DNA of 64,000 bases from an uncultured Clostridia bacterium (GTDB taxonomy: Bacteria; Bacillota; Clostridia; Oscillospirales; Acutalibacteraceae), in assembly GCA_945876745.1 (NCBI GenBank), contig CAMCPL010000002.1:124001-188000 (forward strand), given 5' to 3'. Below, one piece after another: positions 1 through 8,445 of the stretch (within the stretch, counting starts at the first letter, position 1; every line of letters starts with the position of its first letter). The notes beneath the pieces are model-generated. The model was not told the DNA's origin and searched no databases. It saw nothing but the letters and a program-made list of their open reading frames with translations. The position numbers and the translations under genes were made by a program.

Positions 1-1156
1 AAAAACAGAGAGCTTTTTGGATTTTGATACAGAAAAAGAGGAATATAGCTGGGATTTTTCAAGGGATAAAAATGCCGTAAACGTTATGAAGCGCGCATTG
101 GAGCTTGGGAATATTGATACTCTGATTTTCTTTGCCAACTCTCCGCATTGGTCGCATTGCTCAACAGGTCAGGCCTCGGGCAGCTTTTTGTATCACACCT
201 GTAATATTCCGAAAATGAACTACAAAAAATTTGTCGATTACTTTTTGGACGTAACTCAGCATTTTATAGACGAGGGCTATCCCGTAAAATATGTCAGCCC
301 CATTAACGAGCCTCAATGGAAGTGGGGCGGCAAATATGTTTGGCAGGAGGGCTGTCATTATGAAACTCAGGAGCTTGTCGAAATTTATCACCTTTTCGCC
401 GAGGAAATATTAAGACGAAATATGACTGTAAGGCTTTACGGTCCCGAAAGCGGCGAAATACTCGGTCTTACACCCGAATACTTAAATGCGCTGATTGAAG
501 ATGAAACTATTATGAAGGTGCTTGATGTTTTTGCGTTTCATTCTTATCACGCTGATGATAATCCGAGCATTAGAACAGAATTCAAGCAAAGATGTGTTGA
601 TGCGCATCCCGAACTTCGATTTGATATGAGCGAATGGTGCGAACTGCCTAATAAGAGCCATACGAAAGATTTTAAGGGCGCTTTGATTACCGCAAGAATT
701 ATAGGTCAGGATATTGCGCTTGCAGGTGCCGAAAGCTGGACCTCGTGGGTTGCTGTAAATAACTTTGCAATAAATGAAGACGGCTTCGATTATTCCGACG
801 CTTTGATTACTGCAAATCACGATTTCTCCGAATGGTATGTTGCCGAAAGGTATTACGGTGTTGCCCATTTTTCAAAATATATTCCGGTAGGCTCGTATTG
901 CCTTTATTTGGGCATTTTACCTGATAGCGAGCATAACACATTTAATGCTTTCGGTTTTGAAACGCCCGACGGCGAAACGGTTTTGGTTATAGTTAATGAG
1001 GGTGACGATAAAAGCGTTGAAATAAACGGCGATTTTTCAAATATGAAAATCATCGAAAGCACTGCCGAAAGAAAGCTTGATACCGTATATAACAGTGCAA
1101 TGCTTAAAAAAATCACTTCAAAAGCTAACAGTATTCTCACCGTTATTATGAAATAA
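1..1156 (+). CDS. GH30-like glycoside hydrolase, 5' truncated by window edge
   Basis: This is the C-terminal part of a clan GH-A glycoside hydrolase resembling family GH30, whose members cleave beta-linked glycans such as beta-1,6-galactan or xylan. The reading frame is open to the left edge, so the true start lies outside the window. Counting from the TTG at 17, the likely acid/base glutamate is E98 in SPINEPQW and the likely nucleophile is E206 in MSEWCEL. The segment FFANSPHWS is typical of the family's beta-3 strand region. The barrel ends near residue 290, and the last 85 residues look like the usual beta-sandwich cap. No C-terminal anchor is visible, and the signal peptide, if any, is off-window. 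Family assignment is from motifs and the substrate is unknown. Confidence 0.85.
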   Translation, partial: KTESFLDFDTEKEEYSWDFSRDKNAVNVMKRALELGNIDTLIFFANSPHWSHCSTGQASGSFLYHTCNIPKMNYKKFVDYFLDVTQHFIDEGYPVKYVSPINEPQWKWGGKYVWQEGCHYETQELVEIYHLFAEEILRRNMTVRLYGPESGEILGLTPEYLNALIEDETIMKVLDVFAFHSYHADDNPSIRTEFKQRCVDAHPELRFDMSEWCELPNKSHTKDFKGALITARIIGQDIALAGAESWTSWVAVNNFAINEDGFDYSDALITANHDFSEWYVAERYYGVAHFSKYIPVGSYCLYLGILPDSEHNTFNAFGFETPDGETVLVIVNEGDDKSVEINGDFSNMKIIESTAERKLDTVYNSAMLKKITSKANSILTVIMK

Positions 1157-1162
1157 AAAATA

Positions 1163-1199
1163 AAAGTCTTGCGATTGGATTTGCAAGACTTTGTTTTTT
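1163..1199. terminator. bidirectional intrinsic terminator
   Basis: A 10-bp stem (AAAGTCTTGC at 1163 with GCAAGACTTT ending at 1192) has a T-run on its right and an A-run on its left. It sits between two convergent genes and can serve both. Confidence 0.85.
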
Positions 1200-1201
1200 G
1201 T

Positions 1202-1684
1202 CTATTCAAATTTCAATACATCCGACTTCGTCAACTCCTGCTCACCGCAGTAAAGTGAGCTGTCTTTGACGGTCAATTCAAATTCCTTTATAGGAATTTC
1301 GTCGGGCAGGTATTCAAGAATTATTGCATTTTCGTTTTGCCTGTAAACGCTGTAACCGCTGTGAACAATCTTGCCGTCAAAAAAGTAAATATCAACCCTG
1401 TTGTTTTCGCTGAATTTGAAGGCGTAGTGACTGATTTCGTCTGTATTAAGAAGCCAGTAGCAGTTTTCAATTTGACTTAAGCTGTCATTATTTGAGCTGT
1501 CAAAGCCCTGTATGTCGCTTTGCTCAAATTGAAGCGGATGTTCGGGCACGGTTGTTACGGGGGCGTTTACCTGTGTGTTGTCCAATACCGTGCGTTCGCC
1601 GTTTATTGTAAATGCGATTATAATTGTAAACACGACAACCCAAAATACCGCAAGCACGGCATTAAGCCGATTTTGATTTTTCAT
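1202..1684 (-). CDS. membrane-anchored extracytoplasmic protein of unknown function
   Basis: A 160-aa protein with one N-terminal hydrophobic segment (about residues 8-27) preceded by basic and polar residues, so it is probably anchored with the C-terminus outside. Residues 30-70 are low-complexity and rich in Asn, Asp, Ser and Thr, like a linker. The rest (from about residue 72, YWLLNTDEISHYAF) looks like a small beta-rich domain of the kind found in Clostridia membrane-anchored proteins of unknown function. The start codon overlaps the stop of the upstream DUF1858 gene by one base (TAATG), so the two are translationally coupled. I do not recognise a named family. Confidence 0.7.
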   Translation of the reverse strand: MKNQNRLNAVLAVFWVVVFTIIIAFTINGERTVLDNTQVNAPVTTVPEHPLQFEQSDIQGFDSSNNDSLSQIENCYWLLNTDEISHYAFKFSENNRVDIYFFDGKIVHSGYSVYRQNENAIILEYLPDEIPIKEFELTVKDSSLYCGEQELTKSDVLKFE

Positions 1685-1884
1685 TATTTGCTTGCGAGGT
1701 ATTCGTTGATTTTTGCGAGAACCTCGTCGGCGTCAAGACCGTGTACCATACACGCTTCCTCCAACGATTCACCGATGCTTGCAGGACAGCCTACACAGTG
1801 CATACCCGACTCCATAAGCACAACTGCAATTCCTCTGTCATATTCAATCATTTCACCCATTTTTGTTTGTTTTGTAATTTCCAT
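1684..1884 (-). CDS. DUF1858 / hybrid-cluster-associated redox disulfide domain protein
   Basis: A 66-aa protein consisting of a single DUF1858 domain. A CVGC pair (C30, C33) follows a hydrophobic helix, within the family pattern in which a helix ends in GMHCxGC. Family members are small putative redox proteins that often occur beside hybrid-cluster protein or other Fe-S enzymes. Their exact substrate is not established. Here it is the first gene of a two-gene unit with its own promoter at 1918-1946, and it overlaps the membrane-protein gene that follows. The ribosome-binding site AAAGGAA lies about 8 nt upstream of the ATG. Confidence 0.88.
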   Translation of the reverse strand: MEITKQTKMGEMIEYDRGIAVVLMESGMHCVGCPASIGESLEEACMVHGLDADEVLAKINEYLASK

Positions 1885-1917
1885 AATATGTTTTCCTTTC
1901 AGTATTTTTCATCGGAT

Positions 1918-1946
1918 ATACTACCACAACAAGAATTGATAGTCAA
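1918..1946 (-). promoter_or_regulatory. sigma-A-type promoter for DUF1858 gene
   Basis: Reading the minus strand: TTGACT, 17-nt spacer ending in TGG, then TAGTAT, giving an extended -10. It lies just downstream of the luxS-like stop codon and drives the two genes ending at 1202. Confidence 0.7.
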
Positions 1947-1953
1947 TACCGTA

Positions 1954-2427
1954 TCATTTCTCAATTTGCTCAACAGGGTATTCCAAATCATTTTTAGTAA
2001 GGTCGGCAATGATTTTTGAAAAATGCTTTGCCTCCTCCTTTGCCTGCGGCAGATTGTGCTCCAAGCAGCTTGAGCAGGCGTTTACTGTTGCATTCGGTAT
2101 TCTTCCCCAGAATTCCTCGACATATGTGAATGCGTTTTTTATAAGCTCAACGCAGTACTTGTCGCTTAGATTTCTTGTTACAAGAAAGAAGCCTGTTCTT
2201 GACGCCATAGGAGCAAAGTGAATAATATTGTCGGCAAACTCGGTTTTTGAAAGATAATCATTTATGATATGCTCCATAGTGTGAAGCGCGGAATTTGTTA
2301 AAACGGGCTCCTTATTAGGCTCCTTCATTCTTATATCATAAGTAGTAATATCCTCGTTTATGCCTGCAATATAAATTCCCGGCTTCATAACATTTCTGTC
2401 TGCCGATTTAAGCGGTGATGTTTTCAT
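1954..2427 (-). CDS. divergent LuxS-family protein lacking catalytic cysteine
   Basis: A 157-aa protein of the S-ribosylhomocysteine lyase (LuxS) family, whose members cleave S-ribosylhomocysteine to homocysteine and the AI-2 precursor DPD. The metal ligands are kept: H49 and H53 in HTMEH, and C118 in the segment ATVNACSSC. E52, a general acid/base in the family, is also kept. The catalytic cysteine, normally in PMGCRTG (Cys84 in Bacillus subtilis numbering), is replaced by Ser76 (PMASRTG). Near the N-terminus, the positions of the substrate-contacting Ser6 and His11 appear as Leu and Arg. Length is normal for the family. The start overlaps the stop of the phospholipase-like gene by 4 nt. Family membership is clear. 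Activity as a true LuxS is doubtful, so no symbol is given. Confidence 0.85.
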   Translation of the reverse strand: MKTSPLKSADRNVMKPGIYIAGINEDITTYDIRMKEPNKEPVLTNSALHTMEHIINDYLSKTEFADNIIHFAPMASRTGFFLVTRNLSDKYCVELIKNAFTYVEEFWGRIPNATVNACSSCLEHNLPQAKEEAKHFSKIIADLTKNDLEYPVEQIEK

Positions 2428-3350
2428 TGTAATACCTCTCTTCCTGTTAAAAACGATATGTTTTTTGTAACGGCTTTTCCGTTTGACAAAGAATTTTTTA
2501 TTTGTTCAAGACCGAAAATAAGCTCAAAGGCTTCTCTCCTCGCTTCGTCATAAAGCTGCTTAAACGACAACCTGCTTTCGCATTCGGTATCAAACGGCGA
2601 GCGCCATTCGTCGTTGTTTATATTAGCATATTTTTCCGTACCTTTCCAACTGTTCGGTCTAATCATTGAAGAAAATTTGAAAAATTTTATAAACGGTGCG
2701 GCTATATTTTCGATGATAATACAAATAATCCTTAACGCTCCTGCCCTGTCACGCAGAATTTTTTGCATTTTTTTCGTGCTTTTGATAGCGCCGATTATCC
2801 TTTTTGACGGTACAGTCTGACCGGTGACGCTTTTTATCAAGTAGGACATCAGCTCGCCGATTTCGTTCAGCGCACCGTCGTTTAGCGTGATTGTTGCGGC
2901 GGTGTCGAATTTTGACGGTCTTTCTATTTTGAGCTTCTTATGAAGCATATAAGCGTCAAGCGACATTTCAACCTTGTTATGAGCCGAGGAGTGATGAATA
3001 AAACGGTTGCTTTTCAGTATTTCCTCCTGCTTTGCATATACATACGGATGACATTTTCTATCAAGCGCATAGTGCAAAACAAAGCCGTAGGCATATGAAT
3101 TTGCAATATTGCTTGAGCTCGATTTTAAGTATTCTGCGAGAGCGTCAAAAATCAGTTCCGGCTTTGTACGGTGAAGCGTTGAGCCGAGCTTTCTCATAGG
3201 TCTTACGCTCAACGGGTTTGCAAAAAAGAAAATGTCAGGCCCCTGCGAGCCGAGAGAAAGTGCGTCAAAATCAATTTCAAAATCCGAAAATCGCTGTATT
3301 TCCTCCTTGCAATCAAGCGCAAAAAGATAATGCGTTATAAATGCAGGCAC
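2424..3350 (-). CDS. zinc-dependent phospholipase C-like protein
   Basis: A 308-aa protein of the Zn-dependent phospholipase C / PF00882 family. A probable metal-binding set is visible: H7 near the N-terminus, D39 in SQGPDIFF, H60, H93 and D97 in LHYALDRKCHPY, H101, H124, E128 and D132 in HNKVEMSLDAYML. There is no signal peptide, unlike secreted clostridial alpha-toxin, so this is the intracellular variety common in Clostridia, whose natural substrate is not known to me. Its start lies 16 nt inside the end of the pseudouridine synthase gene, and its stop overlaps the luxS-like start, so the operon is tightly coupled. Confidence 0.85.
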   Translation of the reverse strand: MPAFITHYLFALDCKEEIQRFSDFEIDFDALSLGSQGPDIFFFANPLSVRPMRKLGSTLHRTKPELIFDALAEYLKSSSSNIANSYAYGFVLHYALDRKCHPYVYAKQEEILKSNRFIHHSSAHNKVEMSLDAYMLHKKLKIERPSKFDTAATITLNDGALNEIGELMSYLIKSVTGQTVPSKRIIGAIKSTKKMQKILRDRAGALRIICIIIENIAAPFIKFFKFSSMIRPNSWKGTEKYANINNDEWRSPFDTECESRLSFKQLYDEARREAFELIFGLEQIKNSLSNGKAVTKNISFLTGREVLQ

Positions 3351-4195
3351 CTAATCACCTCTTTTATATCGTCGCTGAAATCGCAGAAAATATGCATATT
3401 TTCCTGCGTTATCGGGTGTGTGAAATATATGTCGCGGCAATGAAGCGCCTGGCGGCTTATATGCTCACATTCTCCGCCGTATAGGTCGTCGCCCAAAAGC
3501 GGATGACCCAAATATTCAAAATGAACCCTTATTTGATGAGTTCGTCCCGTAAGCAGATTGCATTTTACAAGACTTGCGTTTTCGTTCGACGAAATAACGC
3601 TGTATTGAGTGATGGCTTTCTCGCCGCCCTCGTAAACTCTGCGTTTTATTATACTGTCGCCGCATCTTGCAATCGGTGCGTCGATAACGCCGTCGCCGCT
3701 GATTTTTCCACCGACTGTCGCATAATAATCCTTTTTTATTTTACCTGCTAATTTTGAAGCCGCAAGCTCGTTTTTAGCAGCCAATACTGCGCCGCTTGTG
3801 TCCCTGTCAAGGCGGTATACGGCACGAAATGCCGTGTTCTCGCCGATGTGATATGCGGCAAAATTTGAAAGCGTGTCTCCGAGATGATTTCTGCTTTCGT
3901 GAACAGGCATACCCGATGGCTTGTTGAAAACGATAATATCCTCGTCCTCGTATAAAATTTCGATATCCATTTTTACGGGAGTAGGCATTTTTCCGTGTGC
4001 TTCGATTCGTATTTTCAGCACGTCGCCCTCGTATAGCGGCTCGATTGTTTTTGCAAATTCGCCGTTTTTTGTAACGCCGTTTTCTGTTTTTTTAAGCCTT
4101 GTAAGGAGCGAGGATGAGACGCCGAAATCCTTTAGAAAATCCTTTATTTGCCTGCCGTCGTCCTGCTTTGTAATTTTGAATTCTATTTCTCTCAT
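3335..4195 (-). CDS. RluA-family 23S rRNA pseudouridine synthase
   Basis: A 286-aa pseudouridine synthase that isomerises specific uridines in structured RNA, most likely 23S rRNA. An S4-like RNA-binding region covers about residues 14-62. The catalytic core begins near residue 84 (EDIIVFNKPSGMPVH), and the catalytic aspartate is D130 in YRLDRDTSG. The segment GRTHQIRVHFEYLGHPLLGD near the C-terminus is the family's conserved motif. A second family member lies at 52039-52962. It is the second gene of the degV operon, preceded by a strong hairpin at 4206-4227. Which uridine is modified cannot be told from sequence. Confidence 0.92.
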   Translation of the reverse strand: MREIEFKITKQDDGRQIKDFLKDFGVSSSLLTRLKKTENGVTKNGEFAKTIEPLYEGDVLKIRIEAHGKMPTPVKMDIEILYEDEDIIVFNKPSGMPVHESRNHLGDTLSNFAAYHIGENTAFRAVYRLDRDTSGAVLAAKNELAASKLAGKIKKDYYATVGGKISGDGVIDAPIARCGDSIIKRRVYEGGEKAITQYSVISSNENASLVKCNLLTGRTHQIRVHFEYLGHPLLGDDLYGGECEHISRQALHCRDIYFTHPITQENMHIFCDFSDDIKEVIRCLHL

Positions 4196-4205
4196 AATTT
4201 TAACA

Positions 4206-4227
4206 GGGCAAGAGAAAACTCTTGCCC
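4206..4227 (-). terminator. intergenic hairpin between degV and rluA-like gene
   Basis: A perfect 9-bp stem (GGGCAAGAG / CTCTTGCCC) with a 4-nt loop. On the minus strand it is followed by TGTTAAAATT, a weak U-tract, so it may be a partial terminator or an mRNA processing or stability element within the operon. Confidence 0.55.
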
Positions 4228-4232
4228 AATGC

Positions 4233-5087
4233 TTATTTAGTATAGGATACTATAAGACCGCCGTTTGCGGCATAAACGGAATTAAGTCCGCTTGCTCTTA
4301 TGATTTCAACCTTGCCGAAGCCGACGCTCTCTAATTTTTGAGCAACCGTTTTTGCCTTCTCCTCACAGCATACGTGAGAAAGTACAATGTGCTTGTCGGA
4401 CGCGTCAATGCCTTTCATATCGTTTGCGATAATATTTGCCATTTTAACAAGCGCTCTGTTGCCGCTGAACTCCTGTCCTGCGAGCTTTACCGAGCCCTCC
4501 TGTGTTCTTTCGCAAATGAGCTTTAGCTTGATTTTTTGAAGAATACTTGCCGCCATTGCATACAGTCTGCCGTTTTGGTGCAAAACATCGAGAGACTCTA
4601 AGCAGAAATAAAGCGCAGTATGGTTAACGATAAAATCTTCTACCGTGTCGACTATAGTTTTGAAATCTGCGCCGCTATCGGCAAGCTCAATTATCTTTTC
4701 GGCAACGAGACTTTCTATACCCGACGTTGCAAGGGAATTGAAGACGTGAATATTCTTCTTATCGCCGTTTTCCTCTTCGAACAAAGCCTTACCCTGAAGC
4801 GCGCTGTTATATGTTCCCGAAAGTTTGTCGGTAATTGTTATAACGTAAATATCGTCCTCGTCACATTCTATAGCCTGTGCAAATGCATTAGGTGCCGGAC
4901 AGGCGGATTTTGCAATAGTGTCGCTTGCGAGCGTTCTTGCAATAAAATCTTCTTGGTCGAAATTTTCATCGTCGGCGATTGTGTAATCTCCGACAGAAAG
5001 AGTGAGAGGCACAAATGTTATTTTCTCGGTTTCATTTAGTTTCGCCGTGCGGTCGCAACAGCTGTCTGCAATAATTCTAAAGCTCAT
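4233..5087 (-). CDS. DegV-family fatty-acid-binding protein
   Basis: A 284-aa DegV-family protein. Members bind a single fatty acid, and in Firmicutes the related FakB proteins present it to the kinase FakA for phosphorylation. The N-terminal RIIADSCCD segment matches the family's IxxDSxxD opening. The central region ITDKLSGTYNSALQGK carries the S/T-rich fatty-acid carboxylate-binding motif. FYFCLESLDVLHQNGRL-like text (from about residue 157) is the conserved 'L..L..GGRI' region, here with QNGR rather than KGGR. It heads an operon under the promoter at 5125-5153. No fakA is present in the window. Confidence 0.9.
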   Translation of the reverse strand: MSFRIIADSCCDRTAKLNETEKITFVPLTLSVGDYTIADDENFDQEDFIARTLASDTIAKSACPAPNAFAQAIECDEDDIYVITITDKLSGTYNSALQGKALFEEENGDKKNIHVFNSLATSGIESLVAEKIIELADSGADFKTIVDTVEDFIVNHTALYFCLESLDVLHQNGRLYAMAASILQKIKLKLICERTQEGSVKLAGQEFSGNRALVKMANIIANDMKGIDASDKHIVLSHVCCEEKAKTVAQKLESVGFGKVEIIRASGLNSVYAANGGLIVSYTK

Positions 5088-5124
5088 AATAAATATTATT
5101 CCTGTAATTTATTTTGCCGATACT

Positions 5125-5153
5125 ATTATATATTATTCTTGTGGTTTCGTCAA
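5125..5153 (-). promoter_or_regulatory. strong sigma-A-type promoter for the degV operon
   Basis: Minus strand: TTGACG, 17-nt spacer, TATAAT. It starts 5 nt beyond the stop codon of the upstream 818-aa gene, so degV and the three genes after it have their own transcription start. Confidence 0.85.
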
Positions 5154-5157
5154 GGAA

Positions 5158-7614
5158 TTAAAATCCCAATTTCTGTATTTTGGAAATAATGTAGACAAAT
5201 AAATTCCAAATGCCCAAAAATACGGTGCACGCCGTAGAGGTAAGCTGATTAAAGCCGCCGAGAATACACATCAACACAACTGCAAAAATTCCCAATGCAC
5301 TGCCGAAGCTTGTCAAAAAGTAAATCAGCTTTTTGCACGAGCTTGTCGAAAAAGCGCCGCGTACTGCGCCGATAAAGCTTTTTGCCGAGCCGTCGTGAAT
5401 AATATAGCAGGGTGATTTTTGAACCGTCATATCCGAATATTTTTCATATACTCTTGAAGCGGAGTAGTTCATAACCCTGACAAAGCCCTTGGGAAGCGCA
5501 AAAAGTTTTGTCAGACTCTCCTCATTTATGTTTGGATCACAGCTTTTTACAATGAGTGTAATACCTGATTTTTCGAGCTTTTTGAGCTCTCTTTTCAAAT
5601 CCGGGTCGGCGCTGTATGACACAACGAACATTGCCATAATTTTTCCGTTTACTGCAAGATATAGGGCTTTCCTGTTTTTTGTTGTGTGCTGTTTTTCAAA
5701 CGTCTCGGTCGGCACTTCAACGCCGTGATGAATAAGAAGATTTCTGTTTCCGACAAGCACCTTTTTTCCGTATACCCAAGCACTCGTTCCCATACTTTCC
5801 TCATAAGTGATTTTTTCAACCTTAGGCAGGATTGATTGCTTGCCGATAATAACGTCGTCGAATGCGCTTGCAAGCGGACTCTTTGTTTGAGTAATAACTG
5901 CGGCGGCGTAGATGATGGCGTCGTCAACCTTTGTGTTGTTGAAAACCTTGATTCCGTATATGTCGCAGCTTTGTTTGCCGAAAAGGCTTGACGCTTCTAA
6001 AACCATAGCGTCTGTCGCTATTGCCATATTCACTCCGTCGAAGCCGCATACTCTTGAAGAATATTTTTCAAGCTGCTCGGATAAATCGGTGAGCAGACTG
6101 TTCATCATAAACAAAAGTGTTGCAGGCGTAGATACGGCAAGGGCACAGATGGCGGCGTTAATTCCCGCATTTATGCCCTGCGTTAAGCCGACAAAAGCAA
6201 GCACGATTGCGCTTATTAGCCAGGATATCGGCGCCAATATCCTAACAAGTCTGTTGCTCGGCTCCGTTTTACAGCTTATTTCCATAAAGTTTGTCGGAAA
6301 ATCAGTTTTAACGCTCGTTTTGATTATCGGGTTTTCGTCGTCCAAAATCCCTCTTGAAATAATTTGCGAGTCTATCTTGTTTGCAATATTTTCAAGGCAG
6401 TATTTGTCGCCCTCGCTTATGATGAAATCGAAGTTGTCTATAACCCTAACGACAATTTGCAGCTTGCCGAGCTGGGAAGCAAAAAGAGTAAAAGCGCTGA
6501 CTATTCCCATAAACGAGCCGTTATCGAGCCATAAATTGTTGTTTGCCAAAAAGCCGATTGTCTGCGCAAGTATGCAGATGTTCAGTATTGCAACCGGCAG
6601 GTCACAGTTGAGACCCTTTTTGAAATTAAAGGCGTGGATAAAAATGTTGTAGTTAACGAGCATCGTTAATACGAGAAGTGCGAGATTTGTTGCTAAAAAT
6701 ACCTCGGTAGGCGCAAGAAACAGCGGAAAATACTCGCTGTCCCTGAACAACGTCATAAGCAGCATTAATACGCCTGTTATTATGGTTGTTATTATTTGGA
6801 TTTGCGCTTTTGATTTTTTTGCAAACAGCGATGATAAAATGATGCCCTGTTGGTTTTCGCTTTTGTAATCCGAGGATTGAAATTCCTTGTCGCCGAGCTT
6901 AACGTCTGTTTCGTCGGGACCGAAAAGCCTGAACTTGTCAACCTTTTCTCTGCGGTGCTCTATGAGTATCTGCTCGGCAATTTCCTCGTCGATTGACGGC
7001 ACCTCTTCAACCTCGTCGTCAAATCCGTCAAAGCTGATTTGAACTCCTATTTCAGCTTCAAAATCCGTATTTTGCGACGGCTCGCCGTTGAGATAATTTT
7101 TCAGCTCGTTTCGTGAAATGATTGTCGGTACCTCTTGAAGTGAATCCGGATCGTCCTCCTTGCTTGAGCTTAATATAACGGGCTTTGTTTTGTCGTTCGG
7201 GAACAAAACGGTATCGTCGGATTTTTCTCTGACGATTTTCATATCGTCGTCGTTTTCATTGTCCTTGATAATTTTCATATCGTCGTCGTTTTCCTCGTTG
7301 CTTTCATTTTTGAAAGCCTTTTTTATTGTTGAAAACGATTTTGTCCTGTCGATTTTCGGCAGAGTAAGCCTTACCGTTTGTGTTTTTTCGGCGCTTTTCG
7401 GGGAAGATGTAAAGGTTTTTACATCCTCCTCCTGTGCGCTGAGCTGCTCAACCTTTTGCATAACAGCCTCGGTATCTACCGTTACCTCGTCTATTGCTGT
7501 TTTTGCCATTTCGTCAAGGCTTTTTTGAGCCTGTGCAAGATGCTGTTCCGCCTGTGCCTTTATTTGCTCTGCTCGCTTTATGATTTCGTCAATTGATAAA
7601 TCTCTGTCGCTCAT
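5158..7614 (-). CDS. P-type ATPase-like membrane protein without catalytic aspartate
   Basis: An 818-aa protein. Residues 1-60 form a helical, Gln/Ala-rich coiled coil. Residues 60-235 are highly acidic and disordered and contain an imperfect repeat around ENDDDMKI. From about residue 270 there are paired hydrophobic segments. The second half resembles a heavy-metal-type P-type ATPase: a TPATLLFMMN segment stands where transport ATPases have a conserved Pro in the membrane (about residues 495-505), an N-domain-like segment contains VYGKKVLVGNRNLL, and a HAD-like region starts VVSYSADPDLKREL. Two more hydrophobic helices end the protein. The phosphorylation motif DKTGT is replaced by ATDAM (residues 533-537), and the hinge motif GDGxND is not found. 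It is therefore probably a non-transporting pseudo-ATPase with an unknown, possibly scaffold, role. It follows rlmB by 11 nt. Confidence 0.75.
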   Translation of the reverse strand: MSDRDLSIDEIIKRAEQIKAQAEQHLAQAQKSLDEMAKTAIDEVTVDTEAVMQKVEQLSAQEEDVKTFTSSPKSAEKTQTVRLTLPKIDRTKSFSTIKKAFKNESNEENDDDMKIIKDNENDDDMKIVREKSDDTVLFPNDKTKPVILSSSKEDDPDSLQEVPTIISRNELKNYLNGEPSQNTDFEAEIGVQISFDGFDDEVEEVPSIDEEIAEQILIEHRREKVDKFRLFGPDETDVKLGDKEFQSSDYKSENQQGIILSSLFAKKSKAQIQIITTIITGVLMLLMTLFRDSEYFPLFLAPTEVFLATNLALLVLTMLVNYNIFIHAFNFKKGLNCDLPVAILNICILAQTIGFLANNNLWLDNGSFMGIVSAFTLFASQLGKLQIVVRVIDNFDFIISEGDKYCLENIANKIDSQIISRGILDDENPIIKTSVKTDFPTNFMEISCKTEPSNRLVRILAPISWLISAIVLAFVGLTQGINAGINAAICALAVSTPATLLFMMNSLLTDLSEQLEKYSSRVCGFDGVNMAIATDAMVLEASSLFGKQSCDIYGIKVFNNTKVDDAIIYAAAVITQTKSPLASAFDDVIIGKQSILPKVEKITYEESMGTSAWVYGKKVLVGNRNLLIHHGVEVPTETFEKQHTTKNRKALYLAVNGKIMAMFVVSYSADPDLKRELKKLEKSGITLIVKSCDPNINEESLTKLFALPKGFVRVMNYSASRVYEKYSDMTVQKSPCYIIHDGSAKSFIGAVRGAFSTSSCKKLIYFLTSFGSALGIFAVVLMCILGGFNQLTSTACTVFLGIWNLFVYIISKIQKLGF

Positions 7615-7625
7615 CTTTTCTCCGA

Positions 7626-8381
7626 TTAATCTAATCTTTGCTTTGCTATTTCGTACATTAAAACGCCTGCGGCAACGCTTGCATTAAGGCTATTTACCTT
7701 GCCGAGCATCGGCAGACTGACTGTAACGTCGCATTTCTCTTTTATAAGTCTGCCTACTCCGTTGCCCTCACTGCCGACAACAAGACAGCAGCCGCCCGAA
7801 AAATCGGTTTTGTCCCAGCGCTGACCGTCCATATCTGCGGCGTAAACCCAAATATTTTTCTTTTTCAGCTCGTCAATAGTTGAAGCAAGATTTGTAACCC
7901 TTGCAACCCTCATATATTCGAGTGCGCCGCAGCTTGTTTTTGCGACAATGTAGTTAAGCCCTACGTTTCTGCGCTTCGGAATAATTATTCCGTGAACGCC
8001 GCAAGCCTCGGCGGTTCGAATAATCGCACCTAAATTGTGACTGTCTTCAATTTCGTCGCACAAAACGATAAACGGAGCCTCGCCCTTTTCCTCGGCATAA
8101 GTCAAAATATCGTCAATACTGCTGTATTCGTGGGCAGGAACATTTGCCGCAACGCCCTGATGATTTCCGTCAGGCGCCAAAAAGTCGAGCTTTTTTCTGT
8201 CAACATTCTTAATTACAATCTTCTTTTCCTTGCAAAGGGCGATAATTCTGTTTATTGAGCCTTCACGCTCTCCTTTTGCGATAAGCACGTTTTCGACCTC
8301 TCTGTCGCTTTTGAGAAGCTCTAAAACCGCATTTCTTCCTATGATTAAATTGTCGTTTGTTCTGTTGTTTTCCTGTTTCAT
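7626..8381 (-). CDS. rlmB: TrmH/RlmB-family 23S rRNA 2'-O-methyltransferase
   Basis: A 251-aa SPOUT-class RNA methyltransferase. Residues 12-80 form the small substrate-binding domain (IIGRNAVLELLKS start). The catalytic knot follows, with the three family motifs: NLGAIIRTAEACG, VVGSEGNGVGRL and LPMLGKVNSLNASVAAG. RlmB methylates the ribose of G2251 in 23S rRNA, and the same family includes other rRNA and tRNA sites, so the target is inferred. In many Clostridia the gene sits near cysS and mrnC, which are not here. It has its own promoter at 8411-8439 and leads into the 818-aa gene. Confidence 0.9.
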   Translation of the reverse strand: MKQENNRTNDNLIIGRNAVLELLKSDREVENVLIAKGEREGSINRIIALCKEKKIVIKNVDRKKLDFLAPDGNHQGVAANVPAHEYSSIDDILTYAEEKGEAPFIVLCDEIEDSHNLGAIIRTAEACGVHGIIIPKRRNVGLNYIVAKTSCGALEYMRVARVTNLASTIDELKKKNIWVYAADMDGQRWDKTDFSGGCCLVVGSEGNGVGRLIKEKCDVTVSLPMLGKVNSLNASVAAGVLMYEIAKQRLD

Positions 8382-8410
8382 ATTTTTGACCGTCCTGTAT
8401 AATTATTTTT

Positions 8411-8439
8411 ATTATAACATCAATTACGTCAATATACAA
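8411..8439 (-). promoter_or_regulatory. promoter for rlmB
   Basis: Minus strand: TTGTAT, 17-nt spacer, TATAAT, 30 nt upstream of the ATG. Confidence 0.7.
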
Positions 8440-8445
8440 CATAAA

